The translations under genes were made by a program, and so were the position numbers. A stretch of DNA of 64,000 bases from Staphylococcus debuckii (GTDB lineage: Bacteria; Bacillota; Bacilli; Staphylococcales; Staphylococcaceae). The notes below the pieces were generated by a model. It made no database searches, was not told the DNA's origin, and saw only the letters and a list, made by a program, of their open reading frames with translations. The stretch is from the NCBI RefSeq assembly GCF_003718735.1, contig NZ_CP033460.1, positions 2,356,001 through 2,420,000 on the forward strand, in the 5' to 3' direction. Positions 56,434 to 64,000 of this stretch are shown here, in pieces. The first letter of the stretch is position 1. Each line of letters opens with the position of its first letter.

Positions 56434-57322
56434 CTACAAGAAATAATGTAAATAAAATTTCTCTCCTTTACTTTTAAAGTTTTTCTTCAGAATTGTGTAA
56501 ATCGAATGTCTGGATATGCCAACGTCTCCTATCCAATGTCTTGCTTCTCTGGAGGTAATCGGTTCCCCTTTGATAAGGTATAAATCTTTCAAAGCTGCGT
56601 ATATAAGTGCTGATTTTTTTAATGAAGAATGACAATACGAACATACAATATAATTTGAACTCGAAATGTCAGTACTGCTCTCTAATATTATTTTCTTGCA
56701 ATGTGGGCATTTTATTCCGCTTGCCACTTCATGCAACGGGCGGCGTTTTACTGTCATGTATTTCTCTTCAAGGTTTGTATTTTTCGAAAGAATTTGCTTT
56801 TTAATAAAAAGAAGTTTGGGGGTCTTACCATAGCTGAAGAGGTGTTTGAATTGATGAAATTCATTGGGCAGGAAATAAGTACCTTGCGCAGATAAATCGC
56901 CTCGCAGGCTGAATTGAGGGTGTGAAAAGGTTAAAATAGACATTATTTTGAATTGGTGAGAGAGTTCTAGAAAATGATACATAAAGCATTCGCGTGCGTC
57001 ATGCATTTGTAAAAAAGGGTTGTCTACACGTTTGTGGTTCCGAGAGTATAAGTGGCCGTCTATGAATTGATAGCTGCTTTGATAGTGTTTGTTTTCAATG
57101 AGGAAAATGGTTTGCGGCGTGAGGACTACAAAATCGATTTGTGTTTCGTGATATCTCTCGCCTAGTTGCAGATCAGCTATATAATTTATGTCTGGTACAT
57201 TATCGAGTGCTATTGCGAGTAGGGTTTCCCCCTCCTGCCCTTTTGTAATCTGATTGAACTGTGCTTGTTCACTGACAGCGACCTTCTAATGCTTGGAGAT
57301 ATTCTAAGGTGTTAGTTGTCAT
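56434..57322 (-). pseudogene. NERD-domain protein gene with a frameshift near its start
   Basis: A real start exists at 57322 behind AAGGAG, but the frame (MTTNTLEYLQALEGRCQ) ends at a TGA at 57269-57271. From about 57285 a second frame continues without interruption to 56434 and encodes KGQEGETLLAIAL, then IDFVVLTPQTIFLIENKHY, the NERD nuclease-related core (Asp...Glu-x-Lys), a CPHC...CSYC zinc ribbon near the middle and a C-terminal helical part. The shift must lie between 57269 and 57288. Intact length would be about 295 residues. Confidence 0.8.
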
Positions 57323-57417
57323 GTATACACTCCTTAATTAATTGTTCTGAACTTATTTTACTCGAAAGCGACCTTATTGTCTGTTTCAAACTGTGCTTTG
57401 AGGACAGTTCACGGAGA

Positions 57418-57462
57418 TAAAAAAACTGCAGCTCGTCGCAACTTTGCGACTTACTGCAGTTT
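57418..57462 (-). terminator. Terminator of the DUF1307 lipoprotein gene
   Basis: AAACTGCAG..GTCGC/GCGAC..CTGCAGTTT nested perfect stem, then TTTTTAT on the minus strand. Confidence 0.88.
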
Positions 57463-57471
57463 CATCTTTTC

Positions 57472-57936
57472 TTAGTCATTATCTTTCAATGGTTTCTTTT
57501 CTTCAAAGCCTGCTTTTTTCATAGCGCGTTCCACATCTTTGACATTCACATAGTCTTTACCTTTTTCAGGTCCTGTGATGCCGACTTTTTTCGTCATTTC
57601 TTTCACATTTTTAGTATCATAATCAATCACGATTTTTTGCACGGCTTTATCTTTTTTAATTTCTTTTTTATAAGAAATACCGTCTATGCCTTTAAATACT
57701 CTTTCTTGCTTGGCTAAAATTTGCTTAGCTTCTGATTTTGACACACCGTTTTCATCGTAATTTATCGTTAGAATACTGGATTGTTTGAGTAATTTATCAC
57801 CTTTATAAGTCAATGTTGTGATGATGTCAGCACCTTCGAGGTCACCTTCATAGGTTTTAGATTGTTCTTTTTCACATGCTGCTAATAAAAAGACACCCGC
57901 TAACAGCAAGACTATTGCTAGGAAGCTACGTTTCAT
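57472..57936 (-). CDS. YehR-like lipoprotein (DUF1307)
   Basis: 154 residues. Lipobox LLAAC with Cys21; mature part is acidic/basic mixed, with ITTLTYKGDKLLKQ and VSKSEAKQILAKQE typical of the DUF1307 family of uncharacterised surface lipoproteins. Own terminator; single-gene unit. Confidence 0.85.
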   Translation of the reverse strand: MKRSFLAIVLLLAGVFLLAACEKEQSKTYEGDLEGADIITTLTYKGDKLLKQSSILTINYDENGVSKSEAKQILAKQERVFKGIDGISYKKEIKKDKAVQKIVIDYDTKNVKEMTKKVGITGPEKGKDYVNVKDVERAMKKAGFEEKKPLKDND

Positions 57937-58101
57937 AAGCCTACCTCTTTCCCCGTTTTTAATTATATATTGGTATTATATCATCATTATTGTAAATAAA
58001 CTTTCAATATCACTTCAACTTTGAAAAATCGTTGCTTATCTCAGAAATTATTTTTTCTACAAAAAGTGCATTTATATTGTATTTTAGTCTATACAGATAA
58101 T

Positions 58102-58115
58102 GTGCAAACTTGCAC
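58102..58115. promoter_or_regulatory. Small palindrome upstream of ppx
   Basis: GTGCAA-AC-TTGCAC, perfect 6-bp arms, about 100 bp before the ppx leader and next to promoter-like GATAAT/GATAAAAT boxes. Regulator unknown. Confidence 0.35.
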
Positions 58116-58279
58116 TTTGTGATAAAATTAAAGTGAAAAGAAAATGTGATTTCTCTTGCCAGACAAGGCATTAAGCGATTACATTTTTTCAAAGAAGGAG
58201 TTAGAAATTTATGATATTTCCGGCCAAAAAATTATTTACCCGAATACTGACTTCTTCTAAGCAATCTGAGGGGGTTATT

Positions 58280-59809
58280 ATGAAACGCATTGGTTTAATT
58301 GACATCGGTTCCAACACCATCAGACTTGTGGTCTTTGAATATGATAAAGAAACAGGTCTTTCAGAAATACAAAATATTAAAACACCAGCACGACTTAGTC
58401 AATATTTGGAAGATGATTTGACTATGAATCAAGAAGGGATTGATGTATTGATCGATTCCTTAGAAAGTTTTAAAAAGGTGGCAGATGCTTACAAAGTTGA
58501 TGAATTGCATCCAATTGCAACAGCAGCAATTCGTCAATCTAAGAACCGCGACGATATTTTAAAACAAACTAAGAAGAAATTAGGCATTAAAATTTCGATT
58601 GTGCCCGAATTGGATGAGGCATTTTACGGATTTTACGCGATTATCAATTCCACTGATATCGAAAATGGACTTTCAGTCGATATCGGGGGCGGCTCTACTG
58701 AAGTCACGCTTTTCAAAGATAAAGAACTTATCCATTCTCATAGTTTCCCATTCGGTGTCGTCACTTTAACACGTAAATTCTTTGGTGATAAAGCGCACGA
58801 TGATAAGGATGCTATTAAAAAAATGCAGAAATTCTTGGAAAAAGAGTTCAGTTCATTGAGCTGGATTAATAATCAAAAGGTTGCATTAGTCGGCGTCGGC
58901 GGTTCTGCACGTAATACCGCACGCATACATCAATCAGAGGTTTCTTATCCTATCGGAGGCGTGCATTGTTATTCAATGTCAGGCAAAGATTTAGATCAAG
59001 TATTCGATTTGATTAAAGAGAGTTCGCGTGATGATTTGACGAATTTAGACGGCTTAAGTCGCGACCGTGTCGATATTATTTTACCAGCCGTTGCAGTGTT
59101 CAAAGCTTTGTTTAAACAAGTGGATGCGACGCAGTTTACTTTTTCCAGAAAAGGTCTGCGTGAAGGTTACGTGATGAATCATCTGAACCAAAAGTATCCA
59201 GACGCATTTGATCGTTTTAACGTTCAAGATCGTGCACTTTACCAGTTATCAAATGCGTATAAACATGAACAAGCTGGTGCTGAGCAACGTGTCGTGCTTG
59301 CAAGAGATTTATTAGAACAGCTGACTGAATTGGACACGATTTCTTTATCGGATAAGGAAAAACGTTTATTCGAGCAAGCTGCCTATGTATATTATTTAGG
59401 ACGTTTCATCGATTCAGACTCAGGTTCCCAACATACGTATTACATTATTTCCAACTCAATGATTGACGGTTTCAACCATCACGACCGAGTGAAACTTGCT
59501 ATGATGGCAAGCTTTAAGAACAAATCGTTATTAAAATTCTACAATAACGAAACAGGTTGGCTCGATAGTGATGAACTGAGCGATTTACAATCATTAGGCG
59601 GTATTATCAAATTTATTGATGCTTTGAATGTTTCGCATACAAACCCTGTGAAACGCGTTGAACTTGAAAAGAAAGATAAAGATCACTACATTTTAAATGC
59701 TTTCCACACTGATAATCCAATTGCGGAAGAATATCAAGCAAATCGCCAAAAGAAACATCTGGAAAAAGTTTTAAAAGCAAAAGTATCTATTAACTTTACA
59801 AAATCTTAA
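58280..59809 (+). CDS. ppx: Exopolyphosphatase Ppx (Ppx/GppA family)
   Basis: 509 residues. RIGLIDIGSNTIRLVV at the N-terminus and VDIGGGSTEVTLF near 138 are the two phosphate-binding loops; a C-terminal HD-like helical domain follows. Releases phosphate from polyphosphate chain ends. Start taken at 58280 (MKRIGLIDIGSNT) behind GAGGGGG. An in-frame ATG at 58211 also has a good AAGGAG site and would add 23 residues (MIFPAKKLFTRILTSSK...), so two start sites are possible. Confidence 0.9.
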   Translation: MKRIGLIDIGSNTIRLVVFEYDKETGLSEIQNIKTPARLSQYLEDDLTMNQEGIDVLIDSLESFKKVADAYKVDELHPIATAAIRQSKNRDDILKQTKKKLGIKISIVPELDEAFYGFYAIINSTDIENGLSVDIGGGSTEVTLFKDKELIHSHSFPFGVVTLTRKFFGDKAHDDKDAIKKMQKFLEKEFSSLSWINNQKVALVGVGGSARNTARIHQSEVSYPIGGVHCYSMSGKDLDQVFDLIKESSRDDLTNLDGLSRDRVDIILPAVAVFKALFKQVDATQFTFSRKGLREGYVMNHLNQKYPDAFDRFNVQDRALYQLSNAYKHEQAGAEQRVVLARDLLEQLTELDTISLSDKEKRLFEQAAYVYYLGRFIDSDSGSQHTYYIISNSMIDGFNHHDRVKLAMMASFKNKSLLKFYNNETGWLDSDELSDLQSLGGIIKFIDALNVSHTNPVKRVELEKKDKDHYILNAFHTDNPIAEEYQANRQKKHLEKVLKAKVSINFTKS

Positions 59810-60020
59810 CATTTCTATGTTAATGTACTAATGGATGTATATGAAAAAAATGAGTTTGAATGCAATGATTTACTTATTACATTAAATTGTATTCTTGCAT
59901 CCGTCGAACAATTAAATTGTAAACTACTGACATCTAAGACACATCACCTATGATGTTTATCTTTTGATTTTATTAAATTAATATACAAATAGTCTATTTA
60001 TTTACCGTGGGGTGGCCATT

Positions 60021-62198
60021 ATGCAAAATCAAGTCATAGAAAAAGACATCAATCAACCAGAATACTATAACAACCGAGAATTAAGCTGGCTCGACTTTAA
60101 CTACCGAGTATTACAAGAAGCGAGCGACAAAACAAATCCTTTACTAGAACAATTAAATTTCGTGGCGATTTTCGCTTCGAACTTAGATGAATTTTTCATG
60201 GTCCGTGTTGCCGGATTACAAGACCAAGTCAAAATGAATTTCAATAAACCGGAAAATAAATCTCAAATGACGCCCAAAGAACAATTGGATGCTATCAAAA
60301 AGAAAAATGCGAAATTTGTTGATTTACAATATGAACGCTATAACGAATTAACTGAAGATTTACGAGAATATGATGTCATTACAACTAAACCTGAAGCATT
60401 GGACGATGACTTACAAGAACAGTTGGAACGCGAATTCAGAGACAATATTTTGCCGACACTTACACCGCTCGGTATTGATGCGTACCATCCTTTCCCTAAA
60501 TTGGTTAATAAAAGCTTAAATATCTTTGTGGAGTTGGATACCGACGATGCAACTAATACTGCTATTGTTCAAATCCCTTCATTAATTGACCGCTTCATGA
60601 TTATGAAAAAAGACGGCAAACAATATGTCTTGATGGTAGAAGATGTCATTGACTACTTCATCGAATATCTTTTCCAAGGCTATGACATCCGAAATACTTT
60701 CACTTTCAGAATCACAAGAAATGCTGACTTGACGATTCATGAAGATGGCGCGGAAGATTTATTAATTGAAATTGAACGTTTCTTAAAAATGCGTAAAAGC
60801 GGTTCTGCTGTTCGTTTAGAAGTAGATGCGCGTAATGCAAATGAAGCTGATATTCAAGAATTGAAAGAACAATTAGAAATCCATAATAATGATGTTTATT
60901 TTGTAGACGGCCCATTAGATTTAACGATGTTATTCGGCCTAGTCGGACGTTTGACTCCTGATTTAAGCAACTTGCGTTACGATCCTTATACACCGCAAGT
61001 CCCTGCTTCATTAGGCTACAATAATATTTATGATTTAGCTTTAAAACGCGACATTTTCTTCCATCACCCATATGAATCTTTCGAACCGATTGTGGACTTC
61101 ATCAGAGAAGCTTCCGAAGATCCTGACACAATTGCGATTAAACAGACTTTATACCGCGTAAGTAAAGATTCACCTATTATTAAGAGCTTAAAGAACGCTG
61201 CTGAAAAAGGAAAACAAGTGACAGTACTTGTAGAATTGAAAGCGCGTTTCGATGAAGAAAACAATGTACATTGGGCACGAATGTTGGAAGATGCAGGATG
61301 CCACGTGATTTATGGTATGACACATTTGAAAACACATAGTAAAATCACATTAGTTGTTAAACGACTAAAAGGTCAGTTGGTACCATTCGTGCATTTAGGT
61401 ACAGGCAACTACAACGATAAAACTGCTGAAATTTATACTGATATGGGTATCATTACTACTGATAAAGGCATTGCAGAAGATGCTATCAATTTCTTCAACT
61501 ATTTAAGCGGCTATTCTTTAAAACCGCAATATAACGAATTGATTGTGGCACCATTTGATATCCGTGATGTCTTTGTAGAACGTATTGATACTGAAATAAA
61601 AAATCATAAAGAAAACGGCAATGGCCATATCATTATGAAAATGAACTCCTTAACTGACAAAACAATTATTAAGAAATTGTTTGAAGCTTCTCAAGCCGGT
61701 GTTAAGATTCAATTAGTCATCCGCGGTATCTGCTGCTTGAAACCAGGTATCCCTGGCATCAGCGAAAATATTGAAGTAGTCAGCATTGTAGGTCGTTTCT
61801 TAGAACATTCTCGTATCTATTACTTCCATAACAACGGCGATGAAAAAATCTATTTATCATCTGCTGATGCGATGACACGTAATATGATTAAACGTGTGGA
61901 AATCTTATTCCCAGTACACGATCAAAAAATCAGAGAACGTCTATTGAAATTCTTGAACTTACAACTTTCTGATAACCAAAAAGGACGTTATCAAGACCAA
62001 AACGGTGTTTATCATTATGTGAATAACAATCAATTACCATTAAATTCACAATTATATATGATGCACGAAGCGGTTGAACGTGCCAAAACTATCAACAAAC
62101 ATGAAACACAAGTCGTCGAGAACCGACCACATAAAGCGAATCGCCCTAGACGCGGATGGATTTCACGCTTAAAAAATTCATTTAATAGCAATCGCTAG
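60021..62198 (+). CDS. ppk: Polyphosphate kinase Ppk1
   Basis: 725 residues. [18 protein letters not shown] at the start, [21 protein letters not shown], and the two catalytic HKD-like regions: [13 protein letters not shown] near 440 with the autophosphorylated His, and [11 protein letters not shown] near 595. Makes polyphosphate from ATP; paired with ppx 211 bp upstream on the same strand, giving synthesis and breakdown of the same polymer. ATG at 60021 behind GGGGTGG. Confidence 0.95.
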   Translation: MQNQVIEKDINQPEYYNNRELSWLDFNYRVLQEASDKTNPLLEQLNFVAIFASNLDEFFMVRVAGLQDQVKMNFNKPENKSQMTPKEQLDAIKKKNAKFVDLQYERYNELTEDLREYDVITTKPEALDDDLQEQLEREFRDNILPTLTPLGIDAYHPFPKLVNKSLNIFVELDTDDATNTAIVQIPSLIDRFMIMKKDGKQYVLMVEDVIDYFIEYLFQGYDIRNTFTFRITRNADLTIHEDGAEDLLIEIERFLKMRKSGSAVRLEVDARNANEADIQELKEQLEIHNNDVYFVDGPLDLTMLFGLVGRLTPDLSNLRYDPYTPQVPASLGYNNIYDLALKRDIFFHHPYESFEPIVDFIREASEDPDTIAIKQTLYRVSKDSPIIKSLKNAAEKGKQVTVLVELKARFDEENNVHWARMLEDAGCHVIYGMTHLKTHSKITLVVKRLKGQLVPFVHLGTGNYNDKTAEIYTDMGIITTDKGIAEDAINFFNYLSGYSLKPQYNELIVAPFDIRDVFVERIDTEIKNHKENGNGHIIMKMNSLTDKTIIKKLFEASQAGVKIQLVIRGICCLKPGIPGISENIEVVSIVGRFLEHSRIYYFHNNGDEKIYLSSADAMTRNMIKRVEILFPVHDQKIRERLLKFLNLQLSDNQKGRYQDQNGVYHYVNNNQLPLNSQLYMMHEAVERAKTINKHETQVVENRPHKANRPRRGWISRLKNSFNSNR

Positions 62199-62207
62199 AA
62201 GCAGGTT

Positions 62208-62247
62208 AAAACCTCCAATCTTAATTTCAGGTTGGAGGTTTTATTTT
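62208..62247 (+). terminator. Terminator of ppk
   Basis: AAAACCTCCAA/TTGGAGGTTTT perfect stem then ATTTTATT. Confidence 0.85.
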
Positions 62248-62289
62248 ATTATCTTTTATTTTTTAAGGCGATAAAGGTTTCTAGTAGGC

Positions 62290-62333
62290 AAAGTGTGTAG
62301 GCGGCCGACTCGCGCCTTGACACTTTCGACCCC
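62290..62333. repeat. Single dyad unit E
   Basis: AAAGTGT (62290-62296) and ACACTTT (62320-62326) around a GC-rich spacer, then the tail CGACCCC. Same architecture as clusters A-C: arms, spacer, TTTCGNCC tail. Confidence 0.5.
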
Positions 62334-62353
62334 TAACCCACCCATTACAACTC

Positions 62354-62389
62354 AAAGAAGCTGTCCTCCACTTTCAGGACAGCTTCTTT
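62354..62389 (-). terminator. Terminator of the M20 peptidase gene
   Basis: Perfect 14-bp stem AAAGAAGCTGTCCT/AGGACAGCTTCTTT; short T-run. Confidence 0.75.
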
Positions 62390-62399
62390 CATATACACA

Positions 62400-63635
62400 T
62401 TATTCTTTTTCAGGCTTCGCATACCATGACTTCAAGAATTTGTAGAGCACCTCACTATAGTGGGCCAACTCTTCTTTCTTTACCTTTTCATCCACACTAT
62501 GCGCCTCCGTTAAACTGCCAGGCCCATATAAAATGGTAGGCACACCGGCATCGGCCAACCAGCCGCCGTCAGTCACGGTCGTTGTCATGCCGGATACGAG
62601 TTGTTCGTCATAAACCGCTTCATGTGCCGCTTCCAACATCTTGTAGCCAAGATGTTCTAACGGCAAGGTAAAGCTTGGGAAGACTTCGCCGCGGTCTTCG
62701 ATCATCGACGTGCCGCCCCAGTCAAATTGCAAGGGATTCTCACGCAGCCAGACATCTGCCTCAGCCACGCGATTCAAGTACGCCTCAATTTCCTCCACGA
62801 CCTCATGATAATCCTCATCCGGCAAGAAATGCACCGTCACCCATAAGCGACATTCATCCGCAATAAACGCCGGATTGCGGCCGCCTTCAATCACTGCAGG
62901 ATTAATTGTGTTCGCTCCTGCAGGCATATCTGGGTAAGACTTCATGACTGCCCAATGCTGCTCCAGTTCCTTCAACGCCGTGATAATCTTAGCCATTTTT
63001 TCAATCGCACTGGCCCCATACAGCCCGCCACCAGCATGCACCATCTGACTACGTGCACCGTCATGGACCGTCTCCTTGCTTTGCACCGTAATCCAACCTG
63101 TAATTACGCCGCCTTGCCCGAGCGCTTGGTTATCACTCGTATCCATCACTAAAGCCAAATCTGCTTCAGGACTCATCTCACAAGCATATTTCGTCCCCGC
63201 TTCACCGACTTCTTCGCCGACAACCGACTGCACAATAATATCGCCCTCAGGTTCAACGCCCTCTTTACGCAGACGCTCCAACACATAGAATAGTGATGCG
63301 ACGCCGCCCTTCATATCACTCACGCCGCGGCCGTACAGCCAATCATCCACCTCCGTCAATTCAAACGGCGGATACGTCCAATACTTCGGATCTTCCACAT
63401 TCGCAACATCCACATGACCATTCAATATCAACTTCGGCGCACGCGGATCTTTACCCTTCAACACACCGACCACAATACTATCATGGTCATACATTTTACG
63501 ACGCTGCACCTCAAATCCATTCTCCTCCAGAAACGCTTGAATCTCATCCTGCAACGGATCCGTATTACGCGCCGGCGGACTCTCCGTATTGTACTCCACC
63601 AACAGCTTCAACAAATCAAAGTGACGTTTATTCAT
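62400..63635 (-). CDS. M20 family metallopeptidase (ArgE/DapE-type deacylase)
   Basis: 411 residues. Metal site residues visible: LILNGHVDV near 70, GRGVSDMKGG near 100, VVGEEVGEAG near 138 (catalytic Glu-Glu), VMDTSD near 160, and a late AHS near 390. Domain order catalytic-dimerisation-catalytic. Members deacylate N-acyl amino acids or split dipeptides; closest look is ArgE/DapE/YlmB. Start at 63635 (MNKRHFDLLK) behind AAAGGTGG. The gene is clearly richer in GC than its neighbours. Confidence 0.88.
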   Translation of the reverse strand: MNKRHFDLLKLLVEYNTESPPARNTDPLQDEIQAFLEENGFEVQRRKMYDHDSIVVGVLKGKDPRAPKLILNGHVDVANVEDPKYWTYPPFELTEVDDWLYGRGVSDMKGGVASLFYVLERLRKEGVEPEGDIIVQSVVGEEVGEAGTKYACEMSPEADLALVMDTSDNQALGQGGVITGWITVQSKETVHDGARSQMVHAGGGLYGASAIEKMAKIITALKELEQHWAVMKSYPDMPAGANTINPAVIEGGRNPAFIADECRLWVTVHFLPDEDYHEVVEEIEAYLNRVAEADVWLRENPLQFDWGGTSMIEDRGEVFPSFTLPLEHLGYKMLEAAHEAVYDEQLVSGMTTTVTDGGWLADAGVPTILYGPGSLTEAHSVDEKVKKEELAHYSEVLYKFLKSWYAKPEKE

Positions 63636-63677
63636 TTCGCCATCCACCTTTCCAAAGCATTCTTTACCCCCATCATC

Positions 63678-64000
63678 TCAATCTTTAGGACTTCTGTACA
63701 CTCTTAACCATCTTCCGAATCCAGCCATCACCGCATCATGAATTACCGCTTGCGTACACAGATACAGCCACCACGGCAACGCGGACTCATAGCGATACAG
63801 CAATGTCTGCAATTCTGTCTTGCTCACTTTCGTGAAAAGGAAAGACATGGAAGAGCTGGAGACATCCTTTGAGAGCAATCCTTCTGGCAGGATGTGCAAT
63901 TGTATGGCTTCTACAGCAGGCATCGTTTGAGGATGCATCGCAATAAGCGGACGTTGAGTGCCTTTAAGATAAATATTATATTGATGTGGCCAATCGCGGA
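63678..64000 (-). CDS. Unknown protein, C-terminal part (runs off the window end)
   Basis: The frame is open to the end of the window; the last 107 residues are visible, beginning ...RDWPHQYNIYLKGTQRPLIAMHPQTM and ending GRWLRVYRSPKD. A moderately hydrophobic stretch (SALPWWLYLCTQAVI) is present. I do not recognise the family. It lies 42 bp upstream of the M20 gene on the same strand and could share its transcript. The ATG at 63938 is internal. Confidence 0.6.
   Translation of the reverse strand, partial: RDWPHQYNIYLKGTQRPLIAMHPQTMPAVEAIQLHILPEGLLSKDVSSSSMSFLFTKVSKTELQTLLYRYESALPWWLYLCTQAVIHDAVMAGFGRWLRVYRSPKD

Overview
This window is about 64 kb of a low-GC Firmicute chromosome and almost certainly a Staphylococcus. 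The nitrate/nitrite block (nirC, nirR-sirA-nirB-nirD-sirB, narGHJI-nreA) is in the order known from S. carnosus. It is followed by dsbA, tcyABC and gpmA as in other staphylococci, and many products (NorB, LytSR-LrgAB, OpuCABCD, FphF) look like their S. aureus counterparts. The S. carnosus / S. condimenti / S. simulans side of the genus fits best, but I cannot fix the species from sequence alone. I saw no phage, insertion sequence, CRISPR array, tRNA or rRNA.

Layout. 1-13.1 kb (minus strand): anaerobic nitrate respiration (narGHJI, nreA), NADH nitrite reductase (nirBD), siroheme synthesis (nirR, sirA, sirB) and the nitrite channel gene nirC. Upstream of narG and of nirR are related GC-rich palindromes (candidate NreC sites); a Rex-like operator also lies upstream of nirR. 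13.2-14.7 kb: three small genes. 14.8-18.3 kb: a three-gene metal operon behind a strong Zur box (a flavoprotein with a Cys tail, a FeoB-like permease without its G domain, and a CobW-type GTPase). 18.4-22.8 kb: dsbA, the cystine transporter tcyABC, a 36-residue basic protein behind a second Zur box, and gpmA. 23-29 kb: a short SceD-like wall hydrolase, a CDF metal exporter, a GtrA protein, a Bcr-type exporter, a C39-like peptidase and an amino-acid permease.

29-42 kb: acid phosphatase, KimA potassium importer, a frameshifted FmtA/Flp-like serine hydrolase, norB, lytSR, lrgAB, and a self-contained operon of two DUF3147 membrane proteins with their own TetR regulator and operator. 42-48 kb: fphF and the osmoprotectant importer opuCABCD, preceded by an undescribed structured RNA with its own promoter and terminator, then a repeat array between duplicated terminators. 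48-57 kb: amino-acid permease, carboxylesterase, MFS exporter, FetAB-type ABC system, two tandem CPBP proteases and a frameshifted NERD-domain gene. 57-64 kb: DUF1307 lipoprotein, ppx-ppk polyphosphate pair, a GC-rich M20 peptidase and a partial unknown gene.

The most interesting signals are (1) two Zur boxes defining a zinc-limitation set with an unusual permease/GTPase/flavoprotein combination and a tiny basic protein; (2) a family of 41-43 bp intergenic units that keep one architecture (dyad arms around a spacer, then a TTCGNCC-like tail) while the arm sequence changes from locus to locus; (3) the approximately 220-nt RNA upstream of opuC; and (4) the DUF3147 pair with its TetR operator.
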